A DNA stretch of 46,785 bases from Erwinia typographi (GTDB taxonomy: Bacteria; Pseudomonadota; Gammaproteobacteria; Enterobacterales; Enterobacteriaceae). The notes under the pieces are model-generated. The model was not told the origin of the DNA. It saw nothing but the letters and a program-made list of their open reading frames with translations, and searched no databases. Made by a program: the position numbers and the translations under genes. Below, piece after piece: positions 34,143 to 42,904 of this stretch. Location of the stretch: positions 1-46,785 of the forward strand of contig NZ_JRUQ01000003.1 in assembly GCF_000773975.1 (NCBI RefSeq). Reading direction: 5' to 3'. Each line of letters opens with the position of its first letter. The stretch's first letter is position 1.

Positions 34143-35606
34143 ATGAGCACACTGAATATTGACGACGGCATTGCAGTACCGCCGCCGCATTCAACACCGG
34201 TTCGTTCCGTCAGCGACGTGGCGAGATTAATTAACAGTAATACCGAGAAAAATAGCTATGCGCGCTGGATTGTTTTCCTGGCGCTCGGCGGCGTATTTCT
34301 TGATGCCTACGATCTCACCACGCTTTCGTACGGCATTGATGACGTGGTGAAGGAGTTTGGCTTAACCCCCACCCTAACCGGCCTCGTTACCTCTTCAATT
34401 ATGATCGGCACCATCCTGGGTAATTTAATTGGCGGCTGGTTAACCGACAAATATGGCCGCTACTCCGTTTTTATGGCGGATATGCTGTTCTTCGTGGTCT
34501 CCGCGATAGCCGCCGGCCTTGCTCCGAACGTCTGGGTGCTGATTGGCGCGCGTTTCCTGATGGGGGTCGGCGTGGGCATTGATTTACCGGTCGCGATGGC
34601 TTATCTGGCCGAATTTTCAAAATTCTCCGGCAAGAGTAATAAAGCGGCGCGGCTCGCGGCCTGGTGCCCGATGTGGTATGCCGCCTCTTCGGCCTGTTTC
34701 TTTATCATCTTCGCGCTCTACTTCTTACTGCCTGCGGAGCATATCGACTGGTTATGGCGCGCTTCGCTGCTGTTTGGCGCGGTTCCGGCACTGTTGATTA
34801 TTGCAGTACGCAGTAAGTTTATGAATGAATCGCCGCTGTGGGCTGCCAACCAGGGTGACCTGAGCGGCGCAGTGCGCATTTTACGCGACTCTTACGGCAT
34901 TGTTGCCCATGAAGAGAAGCCGCTTCAGCCGGAGGCCGCCAGCCACAAACCGCCCAAAGTCAGCTTCCGCGTCCTGTTTCAGAAGCCATACCGTGAGCGC
35001 ACCATCGTTACCGCGGTGATGAATATCTGTATTTCATTCGAATACACGGCGATTGCCTTCTTCCTGCCCTCTATTCTGGCGCAGTTTTTGGGCGCGGGGG
35101 TATTTGAAACAATCTCTGCCTCGCTGGGGCTGAATGCGCTGTTTGCCTTCACCGGCGGACTGCTGGGGATGCGGCTGGCGTGGAAATTCCCGTCGCGCCA
35201 TGTGGCGATTGCCGGCTTTGCTCTTCAGTTCATCGCGCTGATTTCGCTGGCCCTGATCGGACATCCTGATGCCACGCTCGGTGTGGTGTTCGCGATTCTG
35301 ATGCTGGGACTGTGGCTGTTTGCCGAAGGTTTTGGCCCCGGCGCGCAAATGATGATCTACCCCGCGCTCTCTTACCCTACCCATATTCGGGCGACCGGCG
35401 TGGGTTTCGGCCGTTCTCTGTCGGGTATCGGCAGCGCGCTGGCGCTATTCATCCTGCCCATTTTACAGGCCAGTTACGGCACCAATATGTTCTGGATAGT
35501 CTCCCTTGCGGCAATCATCCCGATCATTTTCCTGCTAATCATTCGTTTTGAGCCTACCCGTCAGGACATTGATGACCAGCACGATAACGGAGAACACCAT
35601 GTCTGA
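34143..35606 (+). CDS. MFS transporter, metabolite:H+ symporter type
   Basis: 487 residues with 12 membrane segments. It carries the sugar/aromatic-acid symporter motifs FLALGGVFLDAYDLTTLSYG, GNLIGGWLTDKYGRYSVFM (loop 2-3 motif) and GARFLMGVGVGIDLPVAMAY. A large central loop around residues 235-280 joins the halves. AACGAGGAT precedes the ATG. The stop overlaps the start of a DszC-like monooxygenase by eight bases, so it probably imports that enzyme's substrate. Its own promoter must lie in the AT-rich 33959-34142 gap, but no clear element was found there. Confidence 0.88.
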   Translation: MSTLNIDDGIAVPPPHSTPVRSVSDVARLINSNTEKNSYARWIVFLALGGVFLDAYDLTTLSYGIDDVVKEFGLTPTLTGLVTSSIMIGTILGNLIGGWLTDKYGRYSVFMADMLFFVVSAIAAGLAPNVWVLIGARFLMGVGVGIDLPVAMAYLAEFSKFSGKSNKAARLAAWCPMWYAASSACFFIIFALYFLLPAEHIDWLWRASLLFGAVPALLIIAVRSKFMNESPLWAANQGDLSGAVRILRDSYGIVAHEEKPLQPEAASHKPPKVSFRVLFQKPYRERTIVTAVMNICISFEYTAIAFFLPSILAQFLGAGVFETISASLGLNALFAFTGGLLGMRLAWKFPSRHVAIAGFALQFIALISLALIGHPDATLGVVFAILMLGLWLFAEGFGPGAQMMIYPALSYPTHIRATGVGFGRSLSGIGSALALFILPILQASYGTNMFWIVSLAAIIPIIFLLIIRFEPTRQDIDDQHDNGEHHV

Positions 35607-36810
35607 AGTAAACAGTGCAGAATACGCCGAACTGGCGCAGCGTTTCCGCCCGATTTTTGCCCGTATTGCGGCCGGTGCCGTTGAACGGGAGCGCGACCGG
35701 ACGCTGGCCCGGGAACCCATCCGCTGGCTGAAAGAGGCCCGATTCGGCACCCTGCGGATCCCGGTGCGGCATGGCGGTTTTGGCGCTTCCCTGCCGCAGT
35801 TATTTCAGTTGCTGACCGAGCTGGCCGAGGCAGACTCAAATCTGCCGCAGGCGCTGCGGGCCCACTTTGCGTTTGTCGAAGACCGGCTCAATCAGCCGGA
35901 CAGCGAAGATCGCCGCCAGTGGTTTAGCCGCTTTATTGAGGGTGAGCTGGTGGGCAGCGGCTGGAGTGAAACGGGCAGCATTAAGCTGGGAGAGGTCATC
36001 ACCACCGTCTCGCCAGCAGAGCACGGATGGTGGCTGAACGGGGAGAAATTCTACAGCACCGGCACGCTCTATGCTGACTGGATCGATGTCTATGCAAAAC
36101 GCACGGATAACAACCGCGATGTGATTGCCCTGGTCAGCACCCGGCAAGAGGCAGTCGAACGCGACGACGACTGGGATGGATTCGGCCAGCGACTGACCGG
36201 CAGCGGCACCACGCGCTTCAGGCAGGCTCAGGTAGCCCAGCCGCATGTTTACGACTTCAGCGAGCGTTTCCGTTACCAGACCGCCTTTTATCAGCATGTG
36301 TTGCTGGCAACGCTGGCCGGTATCGGACGCGCGGTTAACCGTGATGCGGCTCAGGGCGTAGCGTTGCGCAAGCGGATATACAGCCACGGTAACGCCCGGC
36401 TGGTTAAACAGGATGTGCAGGTGCTACAGGTTGTTGGCCAGATCAGTAGCTGGGCCTGGGCCGTTGACGCCACGGTGCAGCGCGCGACGCATTCGCTGCA
36501 ACAGGCTTTTGACGCGGCGCAAGACGGCGCAGATGAAGCCCGGATTCACGCCGCTAACGTGCTGGCAGAAGTTGAGTCAGCTCGCGCGCAGGCGATTGCC
36601 GTCGAGCTGGTGACGCGCGCGGCCAGTGAACTGTTTAACGCGCTGGGGGCTTCTGATACCCGCGTCAGTAAATCACTCGATCGGCACTGGCGCAACGCGC
36701 GTACGGTGGCGTCGCACAATCCGGTGATTTATAAATTACGCAATGTGGGCGACTGGGAAGTCAACGGCAATGACCCTACTTTCATCTGGCAAATAGGCAA
36801 TGGCGAATAG
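35599..36810 (+). CDS. third DszC/SfnB-like flavin monooxygenase
   Basis: 403 residues from ATG 35599 (AACGGAGAA upstream); the frame is open into the MFS gene but the family N-terminus starts here. Features: LKEARFGTLRIPVRHGGFGA, GSGWSETGSIKLGEV, GEKFYSTGTLYADW, DWDGFGQRLTGSGTTR and LDRHWRNARTVASHNP, matching the DszC/SfnB group. It is more distant from the two minus-strand paralogues than they are from each other. With the MFS transporter it forms a two-gene unit for one further organosulfur or related substrate. Confidence 0.86.
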   Translation: MSEVNSAEYAELAQRFRPIFARIAAGAVERERDRTLAREPIRWLKEARFGTLRIPVRHGGFGASLPQLFQLLTELAEADSNLPQALRAHFAFVEDRLNQPDSEDRRQWFSRFIEGELVGSGWSETGSIKLGEVITTVSPAEHGWWLNGEKFYSTGTLYADWIDVYAKRTDNNRDVIALVSTRQEAVERDDDWDGFGQRLTGSGTTRFRQAQVAQPHVYDFSERFRYQTAFYQHVLLATLAGIGRAVNRDAAQGVALRKRIYSHGNARLVKQDVQVLQVVGQISSWAWAVDATVQRATHSLQQAFDAAQDGADEARIHAANVLAEVESARAQAIAVELVTRAASELFNALGASDTRVSKSLDRHWRNARTVASHNPVIYKLRNVGDWEVNGNDPTFIWQIGNGE

Positions 36811-37026
36811 CGGTTTAGCCGCCGCGGGCGGTGTCAATTCGCGCCAAAATGTAACAGGCTGAAAATACCTTCATTGTTAATTAACCGAGTTGTGGCTAAA
36901 CATTTTTATAACATCTAATTAGCAATTAAAGTCAAACGGTTCCACGGTAAAAGCGCTTAATTAGGCCTGTCGACGCTCAACACCTTACGTGCGCAATCGC
37001 CGATATTTGTTAACGGTTACTTTACT

Positions 37027-37050
37027 TAACGACCCGTTATCGGGTCGTTA
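37027..37050. other. strong hairpin in the 36811-37099 intergenic region
   Basis: TAACGACCCG, loop TTAT and CGGGTCGTTA form a ten-base-pair perfect stem followed by ACCCTTTT. It could end transcription arriving from the DszC-like gene or fold in the leader of the gene at 37100. The rest of the 289-bp gap is AT-rich and no further element was recognised. Confidence 0.55.
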
Positions 37051-37099
37051 CCCTTTTGCAAATAACCGGCTTTAATGTTCAACACCGGAGAGCAGGATC

Positions 37100-37420
37100 A
37101 TGAAAGAATTAGTGAATGATGTTTTATCTATATTTTCACGCCAGACCGTTAAGCCCGTGATTATTCGTGCGGGCTTATCTCATCATGAGATAGCCTCCCT
37201 CAAACCTAACGGGCTGGCATCAGTCAGTTGGGTCACGTCGATGGAAGAGCTGAACGATGCCTTCGTGCAGAAAGCGCTGGAGGCGGGTGCCGCTGCCTAT
37301 CATATTACCGAGGTGGAGTCCCATAAGCCGGGTAACGATGAACAGCATGTGCTGGCCGCCAACGCGACCCTTTACTACATCAATGGGCTCCGTATGGATA
37401 CGGGAAACAGTGCGCCCTAG
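37100..37420 (+). CDS. small DUF1471-like (YdgH/BhsA/McbA-type) protein
   Basis: 106 residues. GLASVSWVTSMEELNDAFVQ followed by KALEAGAAAYHITEVE, then an ATLYY strand, fits the DUF1471 pattern (Val/Ser-rich strand, helix with KAxxxGA, then YxIT, and a final short strand). Members are usually small periplasmic stress proteins with a signal peptide; here none is obvious, the N-terminus being MKELVNDVLSIFSRQTVKPV. GGAGAGCAGG precedes the start. The family assignment is tentative and the function unknown. Confidence 0.6.
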   Translation: MKELVNDVLSIFSRQTVKPVIIRAGLSHHEIASLKPNGLASVSWVTSMEELNDAFVQKALEAGAAAYHITEVESHKPGNDEQHVLAANATLYYINGLRMDTGNSAP

Positions 37421-37465
37421 CGTTCCGGCCGGTGATTGCGGAACCCATCCAGTCACGTTACTTCG

Positions 37466-37785
37466 TTAACCCACCGCGGTATCATTACGGCGGTGGGAAA
37501 CTTCTGCCTCTGCGGCACGGGCAAGACATTCCACCCATTGCTGGTGATAGCGGTAAAGTCCGCCGGGATGCTGACGACCGAGCATTTCAAGGAACCAGGG
37601 CCCCTGCTGCGTCTCTTCCGTTAACACATGGCACCCTTCGCTGGTCGGGGTAATAACCCAACCGTGATAGGCACTCGACCCTGTTTCGTCACCGTCAACC
37701 GTGGTTGCCCACGCCAGCCGCCGGAACGGTTCACATTCCGTGACCACCAGGCTCATCGGGAAACCCACCGTAATCTTAACAACCC
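37466..37785 (-). pseudogene. truncated SRPBCC (polyketide cyclase-like) protein
   Basis: About 105 residues with the second half of the SRPBCC fold: VVTECEPFRRLAWATTVDG, HGWVITPTSEGCHVLTEETQ, and HQQWVECLARAAEAE at the end. The N-terminal third of the family is missing: upstream the frame merely continues through the antisense of the flavin reductase gene without family likeness. It is therefore most likely a gene cut off at its 5' end, perhaps when the neighbouring gene arrived. Confidence 0.6.
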
Positions 37786-37831
37786 TCTGCGAGCTGTGAC
37801 AGCCCGTGGTTAACGCATCAGGAGATTTGTC

Positions 37832-38386
37832 ATGTTTGATCATTTCCCCGCTGAAAAGGCCCATCGCATTCTCGAATCCGGGCCCATCGTACTGGTGTCT
37901 ACACGCGGTGTGGACGGCCAGGCCAACCTGATGACCATGGGATTCCATATGATGATGCAGCATGAGCCTGCCCTGGTCGGCGTCATTATCGGCCCCTGGG
38001 ATCACAGCCATCGAGCTCTGGTGGAAACCGGCGAATGTGTGCTGGCGGTCCCTACCGTTGAGCTGGCTGAAACCGTCGTCGATATTGGCAACTGTTCAGG
38101 CGACACAATGGATAAGTTCCAGCATTTTGGTCTGACCGCCGTAGCGGCGGAAACGGTGGGCGCGCCGCTGGTGCGCGAATGCTGGGCCAATCTGGAATGC
38201 CGCATTTCCGACAGCGAGTGGTCAAGCCGCTATAACCTGTTTGTTCTCGAAGTCCAGCGTATCTGGATCGACAACGAGAAAGAGGAAAAGCGGCTGATAC
38301 ATCATCAGGGCGACGGGCGCTTCAGCGTGGATGGCGAGCAGATCGATCTGCACCAGCGGATGGTGAAATGGCGCTATCTTATGTGA
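37832..38386 (+). CDS. flavin reductase-like (FMN-binding split-barrel) protein
   Basis: 184 residues. The N-terminus ILESGPIVLVSTRGVDGQAN followed by LMTMGFHMMM is typical of the flavin reductase-like family (PF01613): strand, then a loop contacting FMN. GPWDHSHRALVETGECVLAV and VGAPLVRECWANLECRI follow. CAGGAGATT lies just before the ATG. Such proteins reduce FMN with NAD(P)H and feed two-component monooxygenases; several of those lie in this window (SsuD, SfnG-like, DmoA-like, DszC-like), so it could serve them. That link is inference. Its 5' end overlaps the open frame of the truncated SRPBCC gene. Confidence 0.85.
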   Translation: MFDHFPAEKAHRILESGPIVLVSTRGVDGQANLMTMGFHMMMQHEPALVGVIIGPWDHSHRALVETGECVLAVPTVELAETVVDIGNCSGDTMDKFQHFGLTAVAAETVGAPLVRECWANLECRISDSEWSSRYNLFVLEVQRIWIDNEKEEKRLIHHQGDGRFSVDGEQIDLHQRMVKWRYLM

Positions 38387-38475
38387 TCTGACCCCAGGCT
38401 CAGGCTCCTCTTCTGGGCAGCACCAGCGGAAAGAAGTCTGCTCTTGCCGGAGACAAACCGAGCCTCACTAGCCTG

Positions 38476-38571
38476 TGAGCCGATTAGTTGCTATATTCGG
38501 CTCATGTAGTGAGCCGAATAACCTTCTTATTCGGCTCATCCTGCGAGCCAAAAGTTACGTTAATCGGCTCA
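38476..38571. repeat. three tandem 34-bp palindromic units upstream of fic
   Basis: The 11-mer TGAGCCGAWTA occurs six times in alternating direction: 38476-38486 (+), 38494-38504 (-), 38510-38520 (+), 38528-38538 (-), 38544-38554 (+, degenerate) and 38561-38571 (-). Each pair is an inverted repeat with a 6-7 bp centre, and the pairs repeat every 34 bp, with five bases between them. The array ends 25 bp before the fic start. It looks like a set of operators for a dimeric regulator, maybe the Fic protein itself, which has a C-terminal winged helix. Confidence 0.88.
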
Positions 38572-38596
38572 TTCTCCTCAGAGGGCGTCGGCAAAG

Positions 38597-39730
38597 ATGA
38601 CATCACGATGGATATGGCAGCACCCGGAGTGGCCGCGTTTCCACTGGCAAGACGCTGAGCTACTGCCGCGCCTGCGTGAAATTCAGCAGCAGCGCGGGCT
38701 GCTGCTCGGCCGCGCGGGACTGCAACCGGATGATGAATCGCAGCAGACGCTGGATACGCTACTGGCGAATATCCTTTCCTCCTCGGCTATTGAAGAGGAA
38801 AAGGTGAACGCCCTGTCGGTACGCTCCTCGCTGGCCCGCCGGTTAGGCGTAACCGAAGCGCAGCCCTGGCCGGTTTCCGACCGCTCTGAAGGCCTTGCCG
38901 CCATGATGCTGGACGCCATCGATAACCGGGAGCAGCCGCTGACCACTGAACGACTTTGTCAGTGGCACCGGTGGCTGTTCCCTCAGGATGAAAAGTCCGT
39001 GCATACGCTGGGCGTTGGCGTCCTGCGCGGCAGCGACACCATGCAGGTAGTGTCAGGCCGCATCGACAGACCGGTGGTCCATTTCGAGGCGCCTCCGCGC
39101 GACGGACTGGAGCAGCAGCTGCAACAGTTTATCGACTGGTTTGCCAGCAGTCAGCATGACGTGCTGCTCGACCCTTTGCTACGCGCGGCGATCGGCCATT
39201 TGTGGTTCGTCACGCTGCATCCCTTCGATGATGGCAACGGACGCATTACCCGTGCGCTGACCGACCTGGCACTGTCGCAGGCGGATAGCCAGAGCATCCG
39301 ACTTTATGCCATGTCCCCCGCTATTCTGACCAGGCGCGCCAGCTATTACCGCATTCTTGAGCAGACGCAAAAAGGCGATCTGGATATCACTGACTGGCTG
39401 AGCTGGTTTCTCGATACGCTGAATAAAAGCCTCAGTGAAGCCATCGCCAGCGTTGGCCGCACTCAGGTAAAAGCGCGGTTCTGGTTGCGCAATCGAAACA
39501 CCACGCTGAGTAAAGAGCAGAGCAAGGTCTTAAATCGCCTGCTGGACGGCGGCGAACAGGGATTTGAAGCGGGTATCAGCGCCAGCCAGTACCAGAAGGT
39601 GGCAAAAGTGAGTAAAGCGACGGCAACACGCCATCTGAGCGATCTGCTGGAAAAAGGCTGTATTGAAAAGCTGGAAGGCGGTGGCCGCAGCACGCGTTAT
39701 CAGATCGCTGCTGAGTTTGCCCTCCGCTAA
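38597..39730 (+). CDS. Fic-domain protein (AMP transferase type) with C-terminal winged helix
   Basis: 377 residues. The Fic core motif HPFDDGNGR is at 208-216 (His208 catalytic), and an inhibitory-helix-like motif SSAIEEEK lies at 62-69 in the N-terminal part, where family members usually have SSAIEGE. The N-terminus (WIWQHPEWPRFHWQ) is the DUF4172-type domain. The C-terminus from about 310 is a winged helix (SASQYQKVAKVSKATATRHL, then SDLLEKGCIEKL), suggesting DNA binding. Fic proteins transfer AMP or other groups to target proteins. The operator array in front of it suggests self-regulation. Target and biological role are unknown. Confidence 0.92.
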   Translation: MTSRWIWQHPEWPRFHWQDAELLPRLREIQQQRGLLLGRAGLQPDDESQQTLDTLLANILSSSAIEEEKVNALSVRSSLARRLGVTEAQPWPVSDRSEGLAAMMLDAIDNREQPLTTERLCQWHRWLFPQDEKSVHTLGVGVLRGSDTMQVVSGRIDRPVVHFEAPPRDGLEQQLQQFIDWFASSQHDVLLDPLLRAAIGHLWFVTLHPFDDGNGRITRALTDLALSQADSQSIRLYAMSPAILTRRASYYRILEQTQKGDLDITDWLSWFLDTLNKSLSEAIASVGRTQVKARFWLRNRNTTLSKEQSKVLNRLLDGGEQGFEAGISASQYQKVAKVSKATATRHLSDLLEKGCIEKLEGGGRSTRYQIAAEFALR

Positions 39731-39845
39731 AAAAACCTGCCGCAAAGCACCTGTGCCGACGCGAAAACCCACACTGATGACATGTGTATTGCAACGACAT
39801 GATTCATATAGAAAAATAGTAAACAAATCTTAACAAAATTAATCA

Positions 39846-39874
39846 TTGAGGTCGGACAGGAAAAGCCCTATATT
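39846..39874 (+). promoter_or_regulatory. putative sigma-70 promoter of dat-ddc
   Basis: TTGAGG (39846-39851), a 17-bp spacer and TATATT (39869-39874) make a good match to the sigma-70 consensus. Transcription would start near 39881, about 75 bp before dat. No operator was recognised. Confidence 0.5.
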
Positions 39875-39956
39875 GGGCGCGATTTTACACTGAGTTGCTA
39901 CTTTTTTAACCACTTATTCATCCAGGACGTACGGACGCCCCGGTTGTAGGAGAGAT

Positions 39957-41342
39957 ATGATGACGGATAAAGTCCGTATTGAAACTTTAGGTGCGAATTC
40001 TTTAAATGCAAACAATGAGACCTATTTGGCGAGACAAGCTGAATTTGAATCAAATGTCAGGAGTTATCCTCGCAAACTGCCGTTAGCTATCGCTAAAGCG
40101 CAGGGCGTGTGGATTACCGACGTTGAGAATAATCAATATCTTGACTGCCTGGCCGGTGCTGGAACGCTGGCCCTGGGACACAATCATCCTGACGTCCTGC
40201 AAAGCATACAAAGTGTCATTACCAGCGGCTTGCCGTTACATACACTGGATCTGACCACTCCATTAAAAGATCGGTTCTCGGAATACCTGCTCTCTTTACT
40301 GCCAGGCCAGGGCAAAGAGTACTGCCTGCAGTTCACCGGTCCTTCAGGTGCGGATGCCGTAGAAGCCGCGCTGAAGCTGGCGAAAAAATACACCGGCCGT
40401 TCCGGCGTGATCAGCTTCTCCGGCGGCTACCACGGCATGACCCACGGCGCGCTGGCGGTGACCGGCAACCTGGGCCCGAAAGAAGCGGTCAACGGCATGA
40501 TGCCGGAAGTGCAGTTTATGCCTTACCCACACCAGTACCGCTGCCCGCTGGGCATTGGTGGTGACGCTGGCGTAAAAGCGCTGACCTGGTACTTCGAAAA
40601 CCTGATCAACGACGTTGAAAGCGGCGTGCGCAAGCCTGCGGCCGTGATCCTTGAAGCCCTTCAGGGCGAAGGCGGCGCGAACCCGGCTCCGGCCGAGTGG
40701 CTGCAATGCATTCGTAAGGTCACCCGCGAGCACGGCATCCTGCTGATCCTCGATGAGGTTCAGGCTGGATTCTGCCGGACCGGCAAGCAGTTTGCCTTCG
40801 AGCACGCTGGCATCGAGCCGGACATCATCGTAATGTCGAAAGCCGTTGGCGGCGGCCTGCCGCTGGCCGTGTTGGGAATTAAGAAAGAATTTGACGTCTG
40901 GTCACCGGGTCACCACACCGGCACGTTCCGCGGTAACCAGCTGGCTATGGCCACCGGCCTGACGACCATCAAATACCTTAAAGAACACAACATCGCTGAA
41001 AAAGTGGCTGCCCAGGGAGAATGGCTGAAAGGCAAACTGGCCGAGCTGCAGAAACGCTATCCGGTGATTGGCAACGTTCGTGGCCTGGGTCTGATGATCG
41101 GCATGGAGATCGTCAAACCCAACGAAGCGCCGGATCATATGGGCAGCTATCCTGCTGACGACGAGCTGTCTGCGCTGCTACAGAAAAAATGTTTCGAATC
41201 CGGGCTGATCCTTGAGCGCGGGGGCCGTAACGGCTGCGTGCTGCGCCTGTTGCCTTCCCTGCTGATCACCAATGAGGAACTCTGTGTGTTCCTGGATAAA
41301 TTTGAAAACGCGCTGTTATTAGCAGGCGTCAAACCGGTTTGA
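39957..41342 (+). CDS. dat: diaminobutyrate--2-oxoglutarate aminotransferase
   Basis: Makes L-2,4-diaminobutyrate from aspartate semialdehyde with glutamate as amino donor, the first step to 1,3-diaminopropane. 461 residues, class III PLP aminotransferase. Motifs: [40 protein letters not shown], the aromatic cofactor loop [36 protein letters not shown] (Asp contacting the pyridine ring) and [18 protein letters not shown] with the PLP lysine in MSKAVGG. The ATG pair at 39957/39960 follows AGGAG; the second has better spacing. ddc follows with its start 15 bp after the stop. Confidence 0.93.
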   Translation: MMTDKVRIETLGANSLNANNETYLARQAEFESNVRSYPRKLPLAIAKAQGVWITDVENNQYLDCLAGAGTLALGHNHPDVLQSIQSVITSGLPLHTLDLTTPLKDRFSEYLLSLLPGQGKEYCLQFTGPSGADAVEAALKLAKKYTGRSGVISFSGGYHGMTHGALAVTGNLGPKEAVNGMMPEVQFMPYPHQYRCPLGIGGDAGVKALTWYFENLINDVESGVRKPAAVILEALQGEGGANPAPAEWLQCIRKVTREHGILLILDEVQAGFCRTGKQFAFEHAGIEPDIIVMSKAVGGGLPLAVLGIKKEFDVWSPGHHTGTFRGNQLAMATGLTTIKYLKEHNIAEKVAAQGEWLKGKLAELQKRYPVIGNVRGLGLMIGMEIVKPNEAPDHMGSYPADDELSALLQKKCFESGLILERGGRNGCVLRLLPSLLITNEELCVFLDKFENALLLAGVKPV

Positions 41343-41356
41343 GTGGAGTGAAGTTG

Positions 41357-42829
41357 ATGTCCGGGTTAAACCCTATTCTCGCGGCCTCCGCGCAAAGCAC
41401 CGAAGCCTACAAACAGGCGATCGAGCAGAGCAGCAAGGCCGTTGTGCAGTGGCTACAGCAGCCTGAGATGTATCAGGGCAAGTCCGTTGCCGAACTGCGC
41501 GAGCGCATTACGCTGGATTTTAACCCTCAGGGCCTGGGCAACCAGGCCGCCATTGAGCGTGCGGTTGAGTTCTTCCTGAAAGACAGCCTGTCGGTACACC
41601 ATCCGCAGTGCGTTGCTCACCTGCACTGCCCAAGCCTGGTGGTCAGCCAGGCCGCTGAGGTGCTGATCAACGCCACTAACCAGAGCATGGACTCCTGGGA
41701 TCAAAGCCCGTCAGCAACCATCATCGAGATGAAGCTGATTGAATGGCTGCGTAGCCAGGTTGGCTATCAGGCTGGCGATGCGGGCGTATTCACCAGCGGC
41801 GGAACGCAGAGCAACCTGATGGGACTGATGCTGGCGCGCGATGCCTTCTTTGCCCGTCAGGGACACTCGATTCAGCAGGATGGCCTGGTCGGCAACCTGA
41901 AGAAGATTAAAGTCTTCTGCTCTGAACATGCTCACTTCTCGGTGCAGAAGAATATGGCGCTGCTCGGCCTTGGCTATCAGTCGGTGACGCTGGTGAAAAC
42001 CGATGCCTTCGCGCGAATGGATGTGAACGATCTGCGCGAGAAACTGGCGCAGGCGAAAGCCAACGGCGAGCAGATTCTGGCTATCGTCGCCACGGCGGGA
42101 ACCACCGACGCGGGCGCTATCGATCCGCTGCGGGCTATTGCCGGGCTGGCAGCTGAACAGCAGATCTGGGTGCATGTTGATGCGGCCTGGGGCGGCGCGC
42201 TGCTGCTGTCTGAGCGGTACCGTGACTATCTGGACGGCATTGAGCTGGTGGATTCGGTTACCCTGGACTTCCACAAGCAGTTCTTCCAGACCATCAGCTG
42301 CGGCGCCTTCCTGCTGAAAGAGGCCCGTCACTATGAGTTGATGCGCTACCAGGCGGCCTACCTGAACTCAGAGTTCGACGAGGCTCAGGGCGTGCCGAAT
42401 CTGGTCTCTAAATCGCTACAAACCACCCGCCGTTTCGATGCGCTGAAACTTTGGATGGGGCTCGAAGCGTTAGGACAGAAACAGTATGCGCAGATCATCG
42501 ATCATGGCGTCACGCTGGCGCAGCAGGTTGCTCACTACGTCAGCGAACAGCCTTCGCTGGAACTGGTCATGCAGCCTCAGCTGGCCAGCGTGCTGTTCCG
42601 CTATCGCCCGACCGCTTCGACGATCGCGGACGATGCGGCTCTGGCGCTGCTTAACCAGCGGATCGGCGATGCGCTGCTTGACTCAGGCCGCGCCAACGTT
42701 GGCGTAACCGAATCAGGCGGCGTAACCTGTCTGAAAATGACCCTGCTGAACCCAACGGTGACGCTGGAAGACATTAAAACCCTGCTGGCGCTGGTTGAAA
42801 GCACCGGTCAGGCGCTGCTGGCTGCATAA
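41357..42829 (+). CDS. ddc: L-2,4-diaminobutyrate decarboxylase
   Basis: Decarboxylates diaminobutyrate to 1,3-diaminopropane. 490 residues, group II PLP decarboxylase. Motifs: HPQCVAHLHCPSLVVSQAAE, FTSGGTQSNLMGLMLARDAF, CSEHAHFSVQKNMALLGLGY, ATAGTTDAGAIDPLRAIAGL, VHVDAAWGGALLLSERYRDY (VDAAWGG) and the PLP lysine in DFHKQFFQTISCGAFL. ATG 41357 has GGAG nine bases upstream; an in-frame TTG at 41339 overlaps the dat stop but is unlikely. The gene pair is common in Enterobacter, Klebsiella and Acinetobacter. A strong terminator follows. Confidence 0.93.
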   Translation: MSGLNPILAASAQSTEAYKQAIEQSSKAVVQWLQQPEMYQGKSVAELRERITLDFNPQGLGNQAAIERAVEFFLKDSLSVHHPQCVAHLHCPSLVVSQAAEVLINATNQSMDSWDQSPSATIIEMKLIEWLRSQVGYQAGDAGVFTSGGTQSNLMGLMLARDAFFARQGHSIQQDGLVGNLKKIKVFCSEHAHFSVQKNMALLGLGYQSVTLVKTDAFARMDVNDLREKLAQAKANGEQILAIVATAGTTDAGAIDPLRAIAGLAAEQQIWVHVDAAWGGALLLSERYRDYLDGIELVDSVTLDFHKQFFQTISCGAFLLKEARHYELMRYQAAYLNSEFDEAQGVPNLVSKSLQTTRRFDALKLWMGLEALGQKQYAQIIDHGVTLAQQVAHYVSEQPSLELVMQPQLASVLFRYRPTASTIADDAALALLNQRIGDALLDSGRANVGVTESGGVTCLKMTLLNPTVTLEDIKTLLALVESTGQALLAA

Positions 42830-42848
42830 TCAGCCTGTCGGCAAGCCA

Positions 42849-42888
42849 TAAAAAAGCCGCTCACAGCGCTGTGAGCGGCTTTTTTTTA
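42849..42888. terminator. bidirectional rho-independent terminator after ddc
   Basis: AGCCGCTCACAGC at 42855-42867 and GCTGTGAGCGGCT at 42868-42880 form a perfect stem, flanked by a run of A before and a run of T after. It can end transcription of ddc and of the convergent epimerase-like gene (stop at 42905). Confidence 0.95.
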
Positions 42889-42904
42889 TGCCAGACGCTG
42901 GCGC

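Noticed and set aside
38476..38571. CRISPR array in front of fic
   Set aside because: The repeats are only 11 bp, alternate in direction and have 5-7 bp gaps; no spacers of normal length and no cas genes. An operator array fits better.
41711..42331. 206-residue minus-strand open frame
   Set aside because: Antisense shadow of ddc, with a composition explained by complementary codons.
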